Below the pieces are notes generated by a model that was not told where the DNA came from, searched no databases, and saw only the letters and a list, made by a program, of their open reading frames with translations. From Antedon bifida (Eukaryota > Echinodermata > Crinoidea > Comatulida > Antedonidae), in the NCBI GenBank assembly GCA_963402885.1, contig OY727099.1, forward strand, positions 21,099,001-21,163,000: DNA of 64,000 bases. The letters are read 5' to 3'. The translations under genes and the position numbers were made by a program. Below, piece after piece: positions 33,166-46,001 of the stretch (position 1 is its first letter; each line of letters begins with the position of its first letter).

Positions 33166-34243
33166 AAATAGTTGTACACGCGCTGCAATATAAAACTGTA
33201 AAATTGTCTTCATCTTTTGCATATATTTACAAAGTGGGAATTCCGAAGAGATAACATAAAATTAATACAATGCTGGCCTGTTTTATAAAAGTAGGAAACG
33301 TGTCTATTGATTAATAATGATGATTTATCGCAATTTTAGAAAATAAGATCTGTTACTTTTATTCTGTTTTAATGTTCTGTATCTGAATAATAGTCGTTCA
33401 ATATTGTGAATCAGTGATTATTGCTATAACCATGGACTATTGGCCTGGTATTTGATTTGTACCACAGGCGTTTCCTTCCTGCTTTTGTTATTCATATTGC
33501 AAAGTAAGCAAGCAAGTTCTAGATCAATTGTATTACAGCCCCACACAATTTGCTGGCCTATTATTTAAGTTACCTTGCGTGATAAGTTCGATATGTATAG
33601 TTTACATGATACAGTATACCAATACCATGTCAGAAGTCGATTTTCATTCATTTCCAGCCCGTTTCTAGCAGGTTCCTCTAATTTCAATAGTTCTAGTAGT
33701 AAAACTTAGATAAAGTGAGATCTAACGTACAGTATGTGATTGATCAGTGGAAATGGAACTAATACTCTTGAAAATCAGAGCTTCATTAGAAGTATCGTTT
33801 AGGAGAAACTATAAAAGGCCCACAAACACAAAGATTGGCTTTTTGTAATAGTTCAACAAGGTCTCAATTGATTCTCTCAAATGACATTTTCTTAGGATTG
33901 GAATCTTTCTAAAAAAAACGTTGGAATCTTCGACTTTTTATTTTTGTTTTTTTATGTATAAATTTCATTCTTTAGTCTTTGTTCAGAAAGTTTGAATCTG
34001 TTCTGAATCGATTTAAGAAGGAATTATGACCACGATGTGGCACTTGTAAACACCTTGTTATTGGTGTATTTCATGTTTTATGAGAGTAGAATCATCGTAT
34101 ATTAGTTTTAAGTCCTACTGTAGGTCATAGACGTGACACTAACTAATTTATTTAAACATTATTTTTCCTTGTGCCTCATTTGTATCATTTATAATTTGTC
34201 ATACAATCAGCGAAGAGAACCCCACTATTCAATTAGGAACCCT

Positions 34244-34272
34244 GGAATATTCTGGTGCGTGTCTATAAAAGG
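34244..34272 (+). promoter_or_regulatory. heat-shock-element-like pair plus TATA box (U2)
   Basis: The same pair as in U1: GGAATATTCTGG at 34244-34255 and TATAAAAGG at 34264-34272. In U4 the TATA is changed to TATGAAAGG (near 42144), and in U3 the upstream part has been deleted. Confidence 0.3.
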
Positions 34273-35732
34273 AAACGATAGGCTCTGCCAAATCTGTTGT
34301 TAAAATATTTCGTGTGTTGTTGGACGTTCTTTGTATTATAAAATACAGGCAGGTGTTAAATTTGCTGCATTTGAAGTATTAAATTAGACCTACATCGTAT
34401 GTCCTATCCGATACTGAGGTAAAAAAGTACATTGTGTATTAAAACCATAGAACATTATGGACAATTTCAGATTTCTACACCCAACAAAGTGATTAAAAGG
34501 GGTGTTTGTTTGATAGGAGTTAGCCAACATGTTAGAACAGATAATGCCCCTTGTTCAATGCAGTGTCGGGGAAAGTGTACTGTCATCTGATTCGTGATGT
34601 ACCAAAGGAGATTCTACAGTTTATTAGTCAGCAATTTTATACTTGCGTCTTGCTAGTTTAACAAACCATTTATAGACATAGGGGTCAGCATAACGTGTTA
34701 CCTGCTAGACGCCTTTGTATATTCACCAACTGTTATTATATCCTAATATCCAGGTCTTTTAAAATCTTGTTATTGTTGTTTGTTTGCTTATATTTCATTG
34801 GTTGAATCTATTATTGTGATTATTAATGCCATAAAGGGTATTTGTATTTAGTATCAGGGGTTCAGAATCATTTGAGATCTGAGAACCGTTGATGTCAACT
34901 ACGGATTATAGTGTGCATACGCTACGTAACCATCAAAACAGGGAAGTGTGAGACCCGTCTCTTCACTCTTCCCTGGTAGCAGGCTAACGTTAAAGAGAAA
35001 CTATACTTTGTGTTATTCTACATCATCAGAAAGAGGTTAGTGGCCTAAGATTTTGCGAAACTATTTTTTGAAAGTTGTTTGATAAATTATTGGCTCCTAA
35101 AATCCTGAAATTGAGCTATTTTTCTAAATAAAATTAGATAAAATGAATCTAGATAATTTTAAATTAATGAACTGATATAATTTATAATTTATTGTATCAT
35201 AAATACTAAGGATGAAACGAAAAGAGAATATCTCTATTCAATAATATGAGTTATGTAATGTGTAACAGTAAGTTAAGTAACGATGTGGAAAACAAACTCA
35301 CCCTAAAGAGAGACTCAAATTCAGACTCTTCTATAGATGATTTGGAGGAATAGGTATAGCCAACCTTACTACATACTCAAAATGTTCAGTTACGCAATAT
35401 ATCCATTGAGACACTATGCCATTCTCTGAATGCATGCATGGATTGACAATTTGCACACGACCCTATACCACGTCATTTATTTTGTCGACCGCACCCTAAC
35501 ACGTCATCGTTATATTTTGTATTATATTAATTGTATTAGAGAACACTGCATTAATAATTAGACAGAATAATATTTTCATAATCTAAATACCTAACTAATA
35601 TAACATACACAATAAAAGCTCACCACACACTAAAGACGTTCTGTAAGAAATGATCCGACCATGAACCTAGAATCCTGGACATATATTAGTATAAGCCTGG
35701 TATTTGATTTGTTCCTCAGGCGTTTCTATACA

Positions 35733-35852
35733 AAGCCGCCCAATACAAAGTCACCCCATCGCAAAGTCGCCCAGACACAGTCACCCCGACGCCAAGTCGC
35801 CCCAACGCAAAGTCGCCCAATCGCAAAGCGCCCCATCGCAAAGTTGCCCACG
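35733..35852. repeat. ~16-bp minisatellite, U2 copy
   Basis: Same monomer as in U1, fewer copies. Confidence 0.85.
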
Positions 35853-36899
35853 GTTTTATTTCGGTATGAAGCGCCTCCGCTAGTACGCTGTTTTAATGAT
35901 ATCGGTTGCGTTTTATGTCGATCGCGTTGTTACTGTCTTTGGTCGCACTAAATGTCGTATACATTATAATGTTTATCCTATTAGGCCTATATACATAATT
36001 TGTATCATACATATTAAGGTGAAATGGAAAGCGGAAAACTCTATTTTAATAATACATGATTCACGTAATGTGAAGCAGTAAGTTAAGTAACTATATGGAA
36101 AAAAAACTTGCCCTAAAGAGAAACTCAACACTTTCAGACTATTCTTTAGATGATTTGAAGGAATGAGTATAGCCAACCTAGGTCAATATTCTAAATGTTC
36201 AGTTACTCAATATAATTGTCTATGGAGATCCTACGCCATTCCCTTAATAATGCTGCATGTATGAATTGACATTCTATAGATATATTGATATACTGAAAAC
36301 TATGCACACGACCCTATACTACCTCATTTATTTTGTCGATCACAGCCTAACATATCATAATGAATATTAATTTTGATACAGAAAGCACTGCTTTAAAAAT
36401 TAAACAGAATAATATATTTTGACTTTTACATAACAAATACCTAATATGACATTGGTTGTACTGTAATATTCGTACTTACACTAAATGCGTCCTGGTTTAT
36501 ACGAACGAAGTAAGAAATGGTCCGAGCATATTTTGATATGGTATGGTTTAAGTTCTTGAATGTGGATGTAAAAGTGTATACACTTTATATATAAGCATAT
36601 ATATAAATCCACAGGCAAATTACTTAAAAAATGACAATGCTGTGGGTATCAGTGGCTGGATCTCAATGGAGATATAAAAAAAAGGGAAAAGCTAAATCAA
36701 AACGATAAAGTCAAACAGCCAGAAAAGTTAGCAGAGCTTTCGGACAACACTAGCCCTTCATCAGTGCAAGTGCATAAGCATATATATATATTATTTCTAT
36801 CTACATATTTGTTGAATTTGTAGTATGTTCACGTCCGATTTGATAGTAATAGCAATGCTTCCATTAGTATAGTACGATAAATATAATATAATAAATTTT

Positions 36900-37140
36900 G
36901 GAACGAGTCAAATGGCCAAGCGGTTACCTAAAGAGCCAGTAGGTCCAGTGTACACAGTTATAACCTGTATGCACTTTAATGAACCCAGTTCATTATTCGA
37001 GAAGAGTAGGGGGAATACCCCGGTAAACTGGTTCACAAAATATCCCCTGTATCAGGGGGATTACCAGATAGGACAGTGATAAATTTACTATTGGTAATTC
37101 TTGGCCAAATTGCCTAAAGATATAAAATTTAAAAAAATAA
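36900..37140 (+). mobile_element. tRNA-like SINE in U2, head partly deleted
   Basis: Box A text (TGGCCAAGCGGTTA) is present, but ~90 bp including box B are missing before AGGTCCAGTGTACACAG. The body and tail match U1. Confidence 0.6.
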
Positions 37141-37598
37141 ATAAAAATAGTTGTACACGCGCTACAATATAAAACTGTAAAATTGTCTTCATCTTTTGCA
37201 TATATTTACAAAGTGGGAATTCCGAAGAGATAACATAAAACTAATATAATGCTGGTCTGCTTTATAAAAAGTAGGAAATGTGTCTATTGAATAATAATGA
37301 TGATTTATCGCAATTTTAGAAAATAAGATCTGTTACTTTTTTTCTGTTTTAATGTTCTGTATCTGAATAATAGTCGTTCAATATTGTGAATCAGTTGATT
37401 ATAACTATAACCATGAACGTAAGGCTAGTATTTGATTTGTACCTCAGGCGTTTCCTTCCTGCTATTGTTATTCATATTGCAAAGTAAGCAAGCTCGTTCT
37501 TGATCAATTGTATTACAGCCCCACACAATTTGCTGGCCTATTATTTAAGTTACCTTGCGTGAGAAGTTCGATATGTATGGTTTACATGATACAGTATA

Positions 37599-37656
37599 CC
37601 AATACCATGGAGCTATAAAATTAAATCTAATTTTATAGCTCCATGCCAATACCATG
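37599..37656. repeat. 47-bp palindromic insertion in U3
   Basis: CCAATACCATG occurs twice (37599-37609 and 37646-37656) around the palindrome GGAGCTATAAAATTA-AATC-TAATTTTATAGCTCC. U1, U2 and U4 have one CCAATACCATG and no palindrome. Confidence 0.85.
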
Positions 37657-39315
37657 TCAGAAGTCGATTTTCATTCATTTCCAGCCCGTTTCTAGCAGGT
37701 TCCTCTAATTTCAATAGTTCTAGTAGTAAAACTTAGATAAAGTGAGATCTAACGTACAGTATGTGATTGATCAGTGGAAATGGAACTAATACTCTTGAAA
37801 ATCAGAGCTTCATTAGAAGTATCGTTTAGAAAAAACTATAAAAGGAAACGATAGGCCATGCCAAATCTGTTGTTAACGTTCCTTTTGTTAACAATATTTT
37901 GTGTGTTATTGTTGAACGTTCTTTGTATTATAAAATACAGGCAGGAGTTTAATTTGCTGCATTAAAGCATTACATTAGGCCTACATCGTATGTCCTATCC
38001 GATATTGAGGTAATAAAGTACATTGTTTATAAAAAATTGAACATTATGGACAATTTCAGATTTCTAAACCCAACAAAGTGATTAAAAACCGTGTTTTTAA
38101 TGAAAATGTTAGAACAGATAATGCCCCTTGTTCAATGCAGTTTCGGGGAAAGTGTACTGTCATCTGATTCGTGATGTACCAAAAGAGATTCTACAGTTTA
38201 TTAGTCAGCAATTTTATACTTGCGTCTTGCTAGTTTAACAAACCATTTATAGACACAGGGGTCAGCATAACGTGTTTACCTGTTTGAAGCCTTTATATTC
38301 ACCAACCGTTATTATATCCTAATATCCAGGTCTTTTAAAATCTTGTTATTGTTGTTTGTTTGCTTATTATTTCATTGGTTGAATCTATTATTGTGATTAT
38401 TACAATGCCATAACGGGCATTTGTATTTAGTATCAGGGGTTCAGAATCATTTGAGATCTGAGAACCGTTGATGTCAACTACGGATTATAGTGTGCATACG
38501 CTACGTAACCATCAAAACAGGGAAGAGTGAGACCTGTCTCTTCACTCTTCCCTGGTAGCAAGCTAACGTTACAGAGAAACGATACTTTGTGTTATTCTAC
38601 ATCATCAGAAAGAGGTTAGTGGCCTAAGATTTTGCGAAACTATTTTTTGAAAGTTGTTTGATAAATTATTGGCTCCTAAAATCCTGAAATTGAGCTATTT
38701 TTCTAAATAAAATTAGATAAAATGAATCTAGATAATTTTAAATTAATGAACTGATATAATTTATAATTTATTGTATCATAAATACTAAGGATGAAACGAA
38801 AAGAGAATATCTCTATTCAATAATATGAGTTATGTAATGTGTAACAGTAAGTTAAGTAACGATGTGGAAAACAAACTCACCCCAAAGAGAGACTCAAATT
38901 CAGACTCTTCTATAGATGATTTGGAGGAATAGGTATAGCCAACCTTACTACATACTCAAAATGTTCAGTTACGCAATATATCCATTGAGACACTATGCCA
39001 TTCTCTGAATGCATGCATGGATTGACAATTTGCACACGACCCTATACCACGTCATTTATTTTGTCGACCGCACCCTAACACGTCATCGTTATATTTTGTG
39101 AATATTCATTGTATTAGAGAACACTGCATTAATAATTAGACAGAATAGTATTTTTTCGGCTTTAACATAATCTAAATACCTAACTAATATGACAACAATA
39201 ACAGCTCACCACACACTAAAGGCGTTCTCTAAGAAAAGATCCGAGCATGAACCTAGAATCCTGGATATATTAGTATAAGCCTGGTATTTTATTTGTTCCT
39301 CAGGCGTTTCTATAC

Positions 39316-39470
39316 AAAGCCGCCCAATACAAAGTCACCCCATCGCAAAGTCGCCCAGACACAGTCACCCCGACGCAAAGTCGCCCCATCGCAAAGTCGT
39401 CCCAACGCAAAGTCGCCCAATCGCAAAGCGCCCCATCGCAAAGTCGCCCCATCGCAAAGTCGCCCACGGT
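39316..39470. repeat. ~16-bp minisatellite, U3 copy
   Basis: Same monomer as in U1 and U2, with its own copy number and variants. Confidence 0.85.
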
Positions 39471-40189
39471 TTTATTTTGGTATGAAGCGCCGCCGCTAGT
39501 ACGCTGTTTTAATCATATCGGTTGCGTTTGATATCGATCGCGTTGTTACTGTCTTTGGTCGCACTAAATGTCGTATACATTATAATGTTTACGGTATCCT
39601 ATTATATACATAATTTGTATCATACATATTAAGGTAAAACGAAAAGCGGACAACGCTATTTAGTAATACATGATTCACGTAATGTGAAGCAATAAGTTAA
39701 GTAACGACATGGAAAAAAAAACTCGCCCTAAACAGAGACCCGACACTTTCAGACTATTCTTTAGATGATTTGGAGGAATGGTTATAGCCAACCTAGGTCA
39801 ATATTCTAAATGTTCAGTTACGCAATATAATTGTTTATGGAGGTCCTACGCCATTCCCTTAATAATGCAGCATGTATGAATTGACGTTCTTTTGATATAT
39901 TGATATACTGAAAACTATGCACACGACCCTATACTACAACATTTATTTTATCGACCACAGCCTAACATGTCATAATGAATGTTAATTTTATTACAGAAAG
40001 TACTGCTTTTATAATTAGACAGAATAATATGTTTTGACTTTTACATAACATAAATACCTAATATGACATAGGTTGTAAATGCGTCCTGGCTTATACGAAC
40101 GAAGTAAAAAATGGTCCGAGCATATTTTGATATGGCATGGTTTAAGTTCTTGAATGTGGATGTAAAAGTGTATACACCTTATATATAAG

Positions 40190-40560
40190 CATATATATAT
40201 AAATCCAAAGGCAAATTACTGAAAAAATGAAAATGCTGTGGGTATCAGTGGCTGGATCTCAATGGAGATACAAAAAAAAAGGGAAAAGCTAAATCAAAAC
40301 GATAAAGCCAGAAAAGTTAGCAGAGCTTTCGGGCAACACTAGCCCTTCATCAGTGCAAGTGCATAAGCATATATATATATATAAATCCAAAGGCAAATTA
40401 CTGAAAAAAATGACAATGCTGTGGGTATCAGTGGCTGGATCTCAATGGAGATACAAAAATAAAGCGAAAAGCTAAAACAAAACGATAAAGTAAACAGCCA
40501 GAAAAGTTAGCAGAGCTTTCGGGCAACACTAGCCCTTCATCAGTGCAAGTGAGGGAATTT
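40190..40560. repeat. tandem dimer of repeat Q in U3
   Basis: Two head-to-tail copies joined through (AT)n. U1 and U2 have one copy each, so the dimer formed after U3 separated. Confidence 0.75.
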
Positions 40561-40782
40561 GGATAAAGTCATAGCATATGAGTTGGCAAGTGCTGCCTGG
40601 GTGGACAGGAATAAAAGAAATATAACAATAGAAACAGCGTGTTGGTATATATATATATATATATATATATTTCTCTCTACATATTTGTTGAATTTGTAGT
40701 ATGTTCACGTCCGATTTGATAGCAATAGCAATGTTTCCATTAGTATAGTACGATAAATATAATATAATACATTTTGGAACGA

Positions 40783-41105
40783 GTCAAATGGCCAAGCGGT
40801 TAAGGCAGGGGCGCCGTTTACCGTACCTAAAGAGCCAACAACATCGGCAAGGGTTCGAGGCTCCTAGTCTTCTGTGATAAGGACTATAAACCGTAGGTCC
40901 AGTGTACACAGTTATAACCTGTGTGCACTTTAAAGAACCCAGTTCATTATTCGAGAAGAGTAGGAGGATACCCCGGTGAACTGGTTCACAAAATAGCCCC
41001 TGTATCAGGGGGATTACCACCTATGTGATAGGACAGTGATACATTTACCATTGGTAATCCTTGGCCACATTGCCTAAATATATAAAATAAAAAAAAATAA
41101 TAAAA
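40783..41105 (+). mobile_element. tRNA-like SINE in U3, best preserved
   Basis: GAGTCAAATGGCCAAGCGG, TTAAGGC and GGGTTCGAGGCTCC give both pol III boxes in order. Because it sits at the same place in U1-U3 it was carried along by the tandem duplication rather than inserted three times. Confidence 0.62.
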
Positions 41106-41131
41106 ATAGTTGTACACGCGCTCCTACAATA

Positions 41132-44105
41132 TAAAACTGTAAAATTGTCTTCATCTTTTGCATATATTTACAACGTGGGAATTCCGAAGAGATAACATAA
41201 ATCTAATATAATGCTGGCCTGCTTTATAAAAAGTAGGAAACGTGTCTATTGATTAATAATGATGATTTATCGCAATTTTAGAAAATAAGATATGTTACTT
41301 TTATTCTGTTTTAATGTTCTGTATCTGAATAATAGTCGTTCAATATTATGAATCAGTGATCGTTGATTGTAACTATAACCATGAACATATTGCAGTAAGC
41401 CTGGTATTTGATTTGTACCTCAGGCGTTTTCTTCCTGCAATTGTTATTCATATTGCAAAGTAAGCAAGCACGTTCTTGATCAATTGTATTACAGCCCTAC
41501 ACAATTTGCTGGCCTATTATTTAAGGTACCTTGCGTGAGAAGTTCGATATGTATGGTTTACATGATACAGTATACCAATACCATGTCAGAAGTCGATTTT
41601 CATTCATTTCAAGTCCGTTTCTAGCAGGTTCCTCTAATTTCAATAGTTCTAGTAGTAAAACTTAGATAAAATGAGATCTAACGTACAGTATGTGATTGCT
41701 CAGTGGAAATGGAACTAATACTCTTGAAAATCAGAGCTTCATTAGAAGTATCGTTTAGGAAAAACTATAAACGGCCCACAAACACAAAGATTGGCTTTTT
41801 GTAATAGTTCAACAAAGTCTCAATTGATTCTCTCAAATAATGTTTTCTTATGATTGGAATCCTTATAAACAAAACGATGGAATCTTTAACTTTTTATTTT
41901 TGTTTTTTTTATGTAGATATTTCAGTCTTAGTCTTTGTTCAGAAAATATGAATCTGTTCTGAATCGATTTAAGAAGGAATTAAGGACCATGATGTGGCAC
42001 TTGCTATTGATGTATTTTCTTTAAACACATTTTTCCTTCTGCCTCAATTTTATCATTCATCATTTTTTATATAATCAGGGAAGAGAACCCCACTCTTCAG
42101 TTATGATAAAGTTTGTTAATCCTGGAATATTCTTGTACGTGTCTATGAAAGGAAACGATAGGCCCTGCCGAATCTGTTTCTTTTGTTAGCAATATCTCGT
42201 GTGTTGTTGGACGTTCTTTGTCAGGAGAAACAGGCAGGAGTTAAATTTTTTTTTTTAAATTTGAAGTATTATATTAGGCCTAAATCGTATGCCCTCTCCG
42301 ATATTAAGGTAATAAAGTACATTTTGTATTAAAACAATAAACATTGTGGACAATTTCAGATTTCTAAACCGAACAAAGTGATTAAAAGGGGTGTTTGATA
42401 GGAGTTAGCCAAAATGTTAAAAGAGATATTTTCTCTTGTTTATTTCAGTGTCGGGGAAAGTGTACTGTCATCTGATTTGTGATGTACCAAAGGACAGTTT
42501 ATTAGTCAGAAATGTTATACTTGCTATTCGGTGATTTTATTCATTATTATATTTCCGTCTTGCTAGTTTAACAAACCATTTATAGACATAGGGGTCAGCG
42601 TAACGTGTTACCTGTTTGACGCCTTTGTATTCATCAACCATTATTATATCCTAATATCCAGGTCTTTTAAAATCCTGTTATTGTTGTTTGTTTGCTTATT
42701 ATTTCATTGGTTGAATCTAGTATTGTGATTATTACAATGTCATAACGGGCATTTGTATTTAGTATCAGGGGTTCAGAATCATTTGAGATCTGAGAACCGT
42801 TGATGTCAACTACGGATTATAGTGTGCATACGCTACGCAACCACCAAAACAGGGAAGAGTGAGAGTGAGACTCATCTCCTCACTCTTCCCTGGTAGCAAA
42901 ACGTTACAGATAAACTCTACCTTGTATTATTCTACATCATCTGATAGAGGTTAGTGGCCTAAGATTCTACTAAACTGTTTTTGAAAAATTTTCTGATAAA
43001 TTATAGGCTTCTAACATCCTGAAATTGAGTTCTTTTTCTAAATGAAATTAGATAAAATCAATCTATATTATTTTAAATTTAATTAACTGATTTAATTTAT
43101 AATTAATTGTATCATACATTATTAAGTAAGTAACGTAAATTTATTGTCATTTGTAAATATATAAAACATTTAAATTGAAATGAATTGAACGATTTCGGAT
43201 AACAACAAATAAATAGAACTTAAACTACATGGTGAAACACCGGTCCATCCCGGCGGTACTGCTAGAACTGGTTTTGGGATTGGTAAAAAACTAAACCCAG
43301 ACGGACACCATTCCGATATTTTTAGAACTGGTTTCGGGGTTGGTAAAAAACTAAACCCCGCCGGACACCATTCCGGTATTTTAAGGGTTCGAGGAAGTAC
43401 ATACTAACGTAAAACTATTTACTAAAATAAAAATTAAATTGCACGTATTGCTTTAAGGTGAAACGAAAAAAAGAAAAACTATATTCATTAACAAATGATT
43501 TATGTAATGTGCAACAGTAAGTTAAGTAACTACTTTATGTGGAAAAAAAGTGAGACTCAAGTTCAGACTCAATATTCAAAATTTTTAGGTACGCAATTTG
43601 TCCATTGAGATCCTAGACCTAAAATAAGGCGGCATGCATCAATTGACATACGCTATTGAAAACTTTGCACACGACCCTATACTACGTCATTTATTTTGTC
43701 AACCGCATCCTAACACGTCATCAACGTTGGTGAATATTAATTTTATTAGAGAAAGCACTGCTTTAATAATTTCGACAGAATAATACCTAATAAACACTAC
43801 AAGCTAATTATTATTATCATCATTGTTTGGTTGTAATATTCGTCCTCACACTAAACGCGTTAGTGGCTTATACTAAGTAAGAAATGGTCTGAGCATATTT
43901 TAATATGTCGCCTGAGTGCTTTAAAGTGAGCCACTGGTGTATAAGTGTATACATTTTATATACAGGCCTATATAATTATATATTTTTTCTCTACGCATTT
44001 GTTGAATTTGTAGTATTTTCACGTCAGATTTGATAGCAATAGCAATATTACCATAAGTTTCATACGATAAATATTTGTACACGCGCTACAATTATTATAA
44101 AAAAC
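41132..44105. repeat. tandem array unit U4 (3.0 kb)
   Basis: A more diverged, shorter unit. It keeps the AAGCAAGCACG block and the GGGAAGAGTGAG hairpin but lacks the CGCAAAGTCGCCC minisatellite and the tRNA-like SINE. It has a private 60-bp duplication at 43264-43383. Confidence 0.8.
43264..43383. repeat. 60-bp tandem duplication in U4
   Basis: Two copies of TAGAACTGGTTT(T/C)GGG...GGACACCATTCCG, 43264-43323 and 43324-43383, with a few differences. Confidence 0.85.
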
Positions 44106-44800
44106 TAAACTTGTCCTCATCTTTCACATAATAATATATTGACAAGTTGCAATTCCGAATAGATAACATAAAACAAAGATATTTTACTTGATGACGCATA
44201 TTCGGTTTTCGTAAAGGTGATGTCTGCTAATGCTGGTCTGCTTTTAAAAAAGGGAAATGTTTCTAATGATTAATACTGATGATTATCGCAATTTTAGTAA
44301 AAAAGATATGTTACTTTTATTCTGTTATAATAGTCTGGTTAGAAAAAAAGCATGTCTATCTGAATAATATTCGTTCAATGTTGTGAATCAGTGACCGTTG
44401 ATTATTACTATAACCATGGACCTATAACAGTAAGCCTGGTGTTTGATTTGTACCACCTCAGGCGTTTCATTCCATTGTTGTTCATATTGAAAAGTAAGCA
44501 AGCAAGTTCTATAGATCAATTGTATTACAGCACCACAGGATTTGCAAGCCTATTATCTAAGGTACCTTGCGTGAGAAGTTCAGTATACAAATACCAGAAA
44601 CAGTCGGTTTTTCCAATGATATATTATTTTTCTTCCGTTTGTTTTCTAACAGCGCTCACTAGTTCTAGTAGTAAAACTTAGATTAAAAGGGAGATCGGAC
44701 GTATGTGATTGATCAGTGAAATGAAACTGTTTCATGAGTACTCTAAATATGTCGTTTTAACTATTTTGTTTAGATTAAGTTTCAATAAAATAATCTTAAG
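44106..44800. repeat. partial array unit U5
   Basis: It begins like the other units (CCTCATCTTT, ATAACATAAAAC) and contains the AAGTAAGCAAGCAAG block near 44493. It then stops matching before the gene 2 DED exon. Confidence 0.7.
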
Positions 44801-45981
44801 CGATTAACTTTGTCATAAACGAAATATGTGTTCGTATTATGTATGTTTAATTTTCACGCGGCTACAGTTCCGTAATTCGTGACTGAACAGTAAATAAAAT
44901 AAAAGAGAATCTTATCATCAGAAAGGTTATAATTGCTTTCAAAGAGCTCATTTTGCTTTTCATATCTGCTTGTATATTCAAAGGTATGTTTTGAATATAA
45001 TTAGGTGCACGGAATGATTTTCGGGGGTCAAAGTGACATTGATTGGCCAATGTGCAAAGTACCGAGCGGGAGATGGTTTCAAACAGAAAAATACTTTCTT
45101 AACTAATTTTTTCTTTGTTTGTGTGGATTTTGGGAGTTCCCTGTTTAAAAAAAAAATTGGCTACATCTATGTAATATTGTGCAATTATTTGTGAATCGTA
45201 TAATTGTTTAGGCCTAAATATAACCATATCTATCATCTTCTTGGGGTGGTCTATTAGTAAGACAAAACAAGAAACACAGATTGACTATACAGAATCAATT
45301 AGCGGATTATTTAAACAATTCAGCTTATATTAATAATAATAATAATAAATTTAGACTAATAAGCATTTAGATAAGATCGCGCAACAATCATTGATTGATG
45401 AATGAACTGAATCTCTAAATGAGCAGGAAGAATGATCGGACGTGTTTTTTAGATATTTGTGAATGAGTCTTTACAGTTGATCACACTATTGAAAAAAAAC
45501 CTTAGTGAAAGAACACAGGTTGATGAGACGATAATAAAATGTGAACAAAAAAAGAAACATTGAAATCGGAATACCACGAGGTAGTGTTCTCGGCACAGTG
45601 ACTGATGACTGAGTACTGTATTTTGTAACGTTCTAATTCATGTTTATTCAGTGCAAAATTTGTGAATGTTGGAAAGGGCATTTTAGGAGGTGTATGTTAA
45701 AGCTATATATAAAAGAGAAGTGTAGGCCTATACTGTAGCTCTGAAAACAGATCTTTTAAAAAATACATGACATTCTAAAAAATGCTTTACTTTCAGATTA
45801 ATTTGTTCGAACCCTTTATATTCCTCTAATAGAATTCTAACACGCTGTAGCCAGCTCATGACGGTAAAATACAATTAGACAGACATAAGTAGCGCAAAAT
45901 AAACCGCAAAAATAAAAAAAATACAACAAAAAACATATTCCTGATTACATTCGTCATGTTAAAATTAAATTGTTTTTGCAG
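44801..45981. other. upstream flank of gene 2 DED exon
   Basis: AT-rich, with no gene or known repeat recognised. It ends in TTGTTTTTGCAG, the acceptor of the DED exon. Confidence 0.45.
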
Positions 45982-46001
45982 ACAAATACAAGCTTTGAAA
46001 A

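Larger units (their letters stand above)
28020..33196. repeat. tandem array unit U1 (5.2 kb)
   Basis: Each unit starts at the text AAAATTGTC(C/T)TCATCTTTTG and carries the same ordered landmarks: an AAGTAAGCAAGCAAG block, a TATAAAAGG site, a GGGAAGAGTGAG hairpin, a CGCAAAGTCGCCC minisatellite, a second noncoding repeat and a tRNA-like SINE. U1 is longest because it alone holds a ~1.07-kb insertion at 30561-31627. I see no protein-coding gene. Confidence 0.85.
33197..37175. repeat. tandem array unit U2 (4.0 kb)
   Basis: The most regular unit, and the empty-site reference for the insertion in U1 and for the deletion and palindrome in U3. Over long stretches U2 and U3 are nearly identical, so this pair is young. 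No coding gene. Confidence 0.87.
37176..41131. repeat. tandem array unit U3 (4.0 kb)
   Basis: Like U2 but with three private changes: a 454-bp deletion at about 37836, a 47-bp palindromic insertion at 37599-37656, and a local tandem duplication at 40190-40560. Confidence 0.87.

Noticed and set aside
31579..39499. Lys/Ser/Pro/Arg-rich frames over the CGCAAAGTCGCCC minisatellite
   Set aside because: Copy number and frame differ between units, and the same monomer reads in two overlapping frames in U1, so no protein is conserved.
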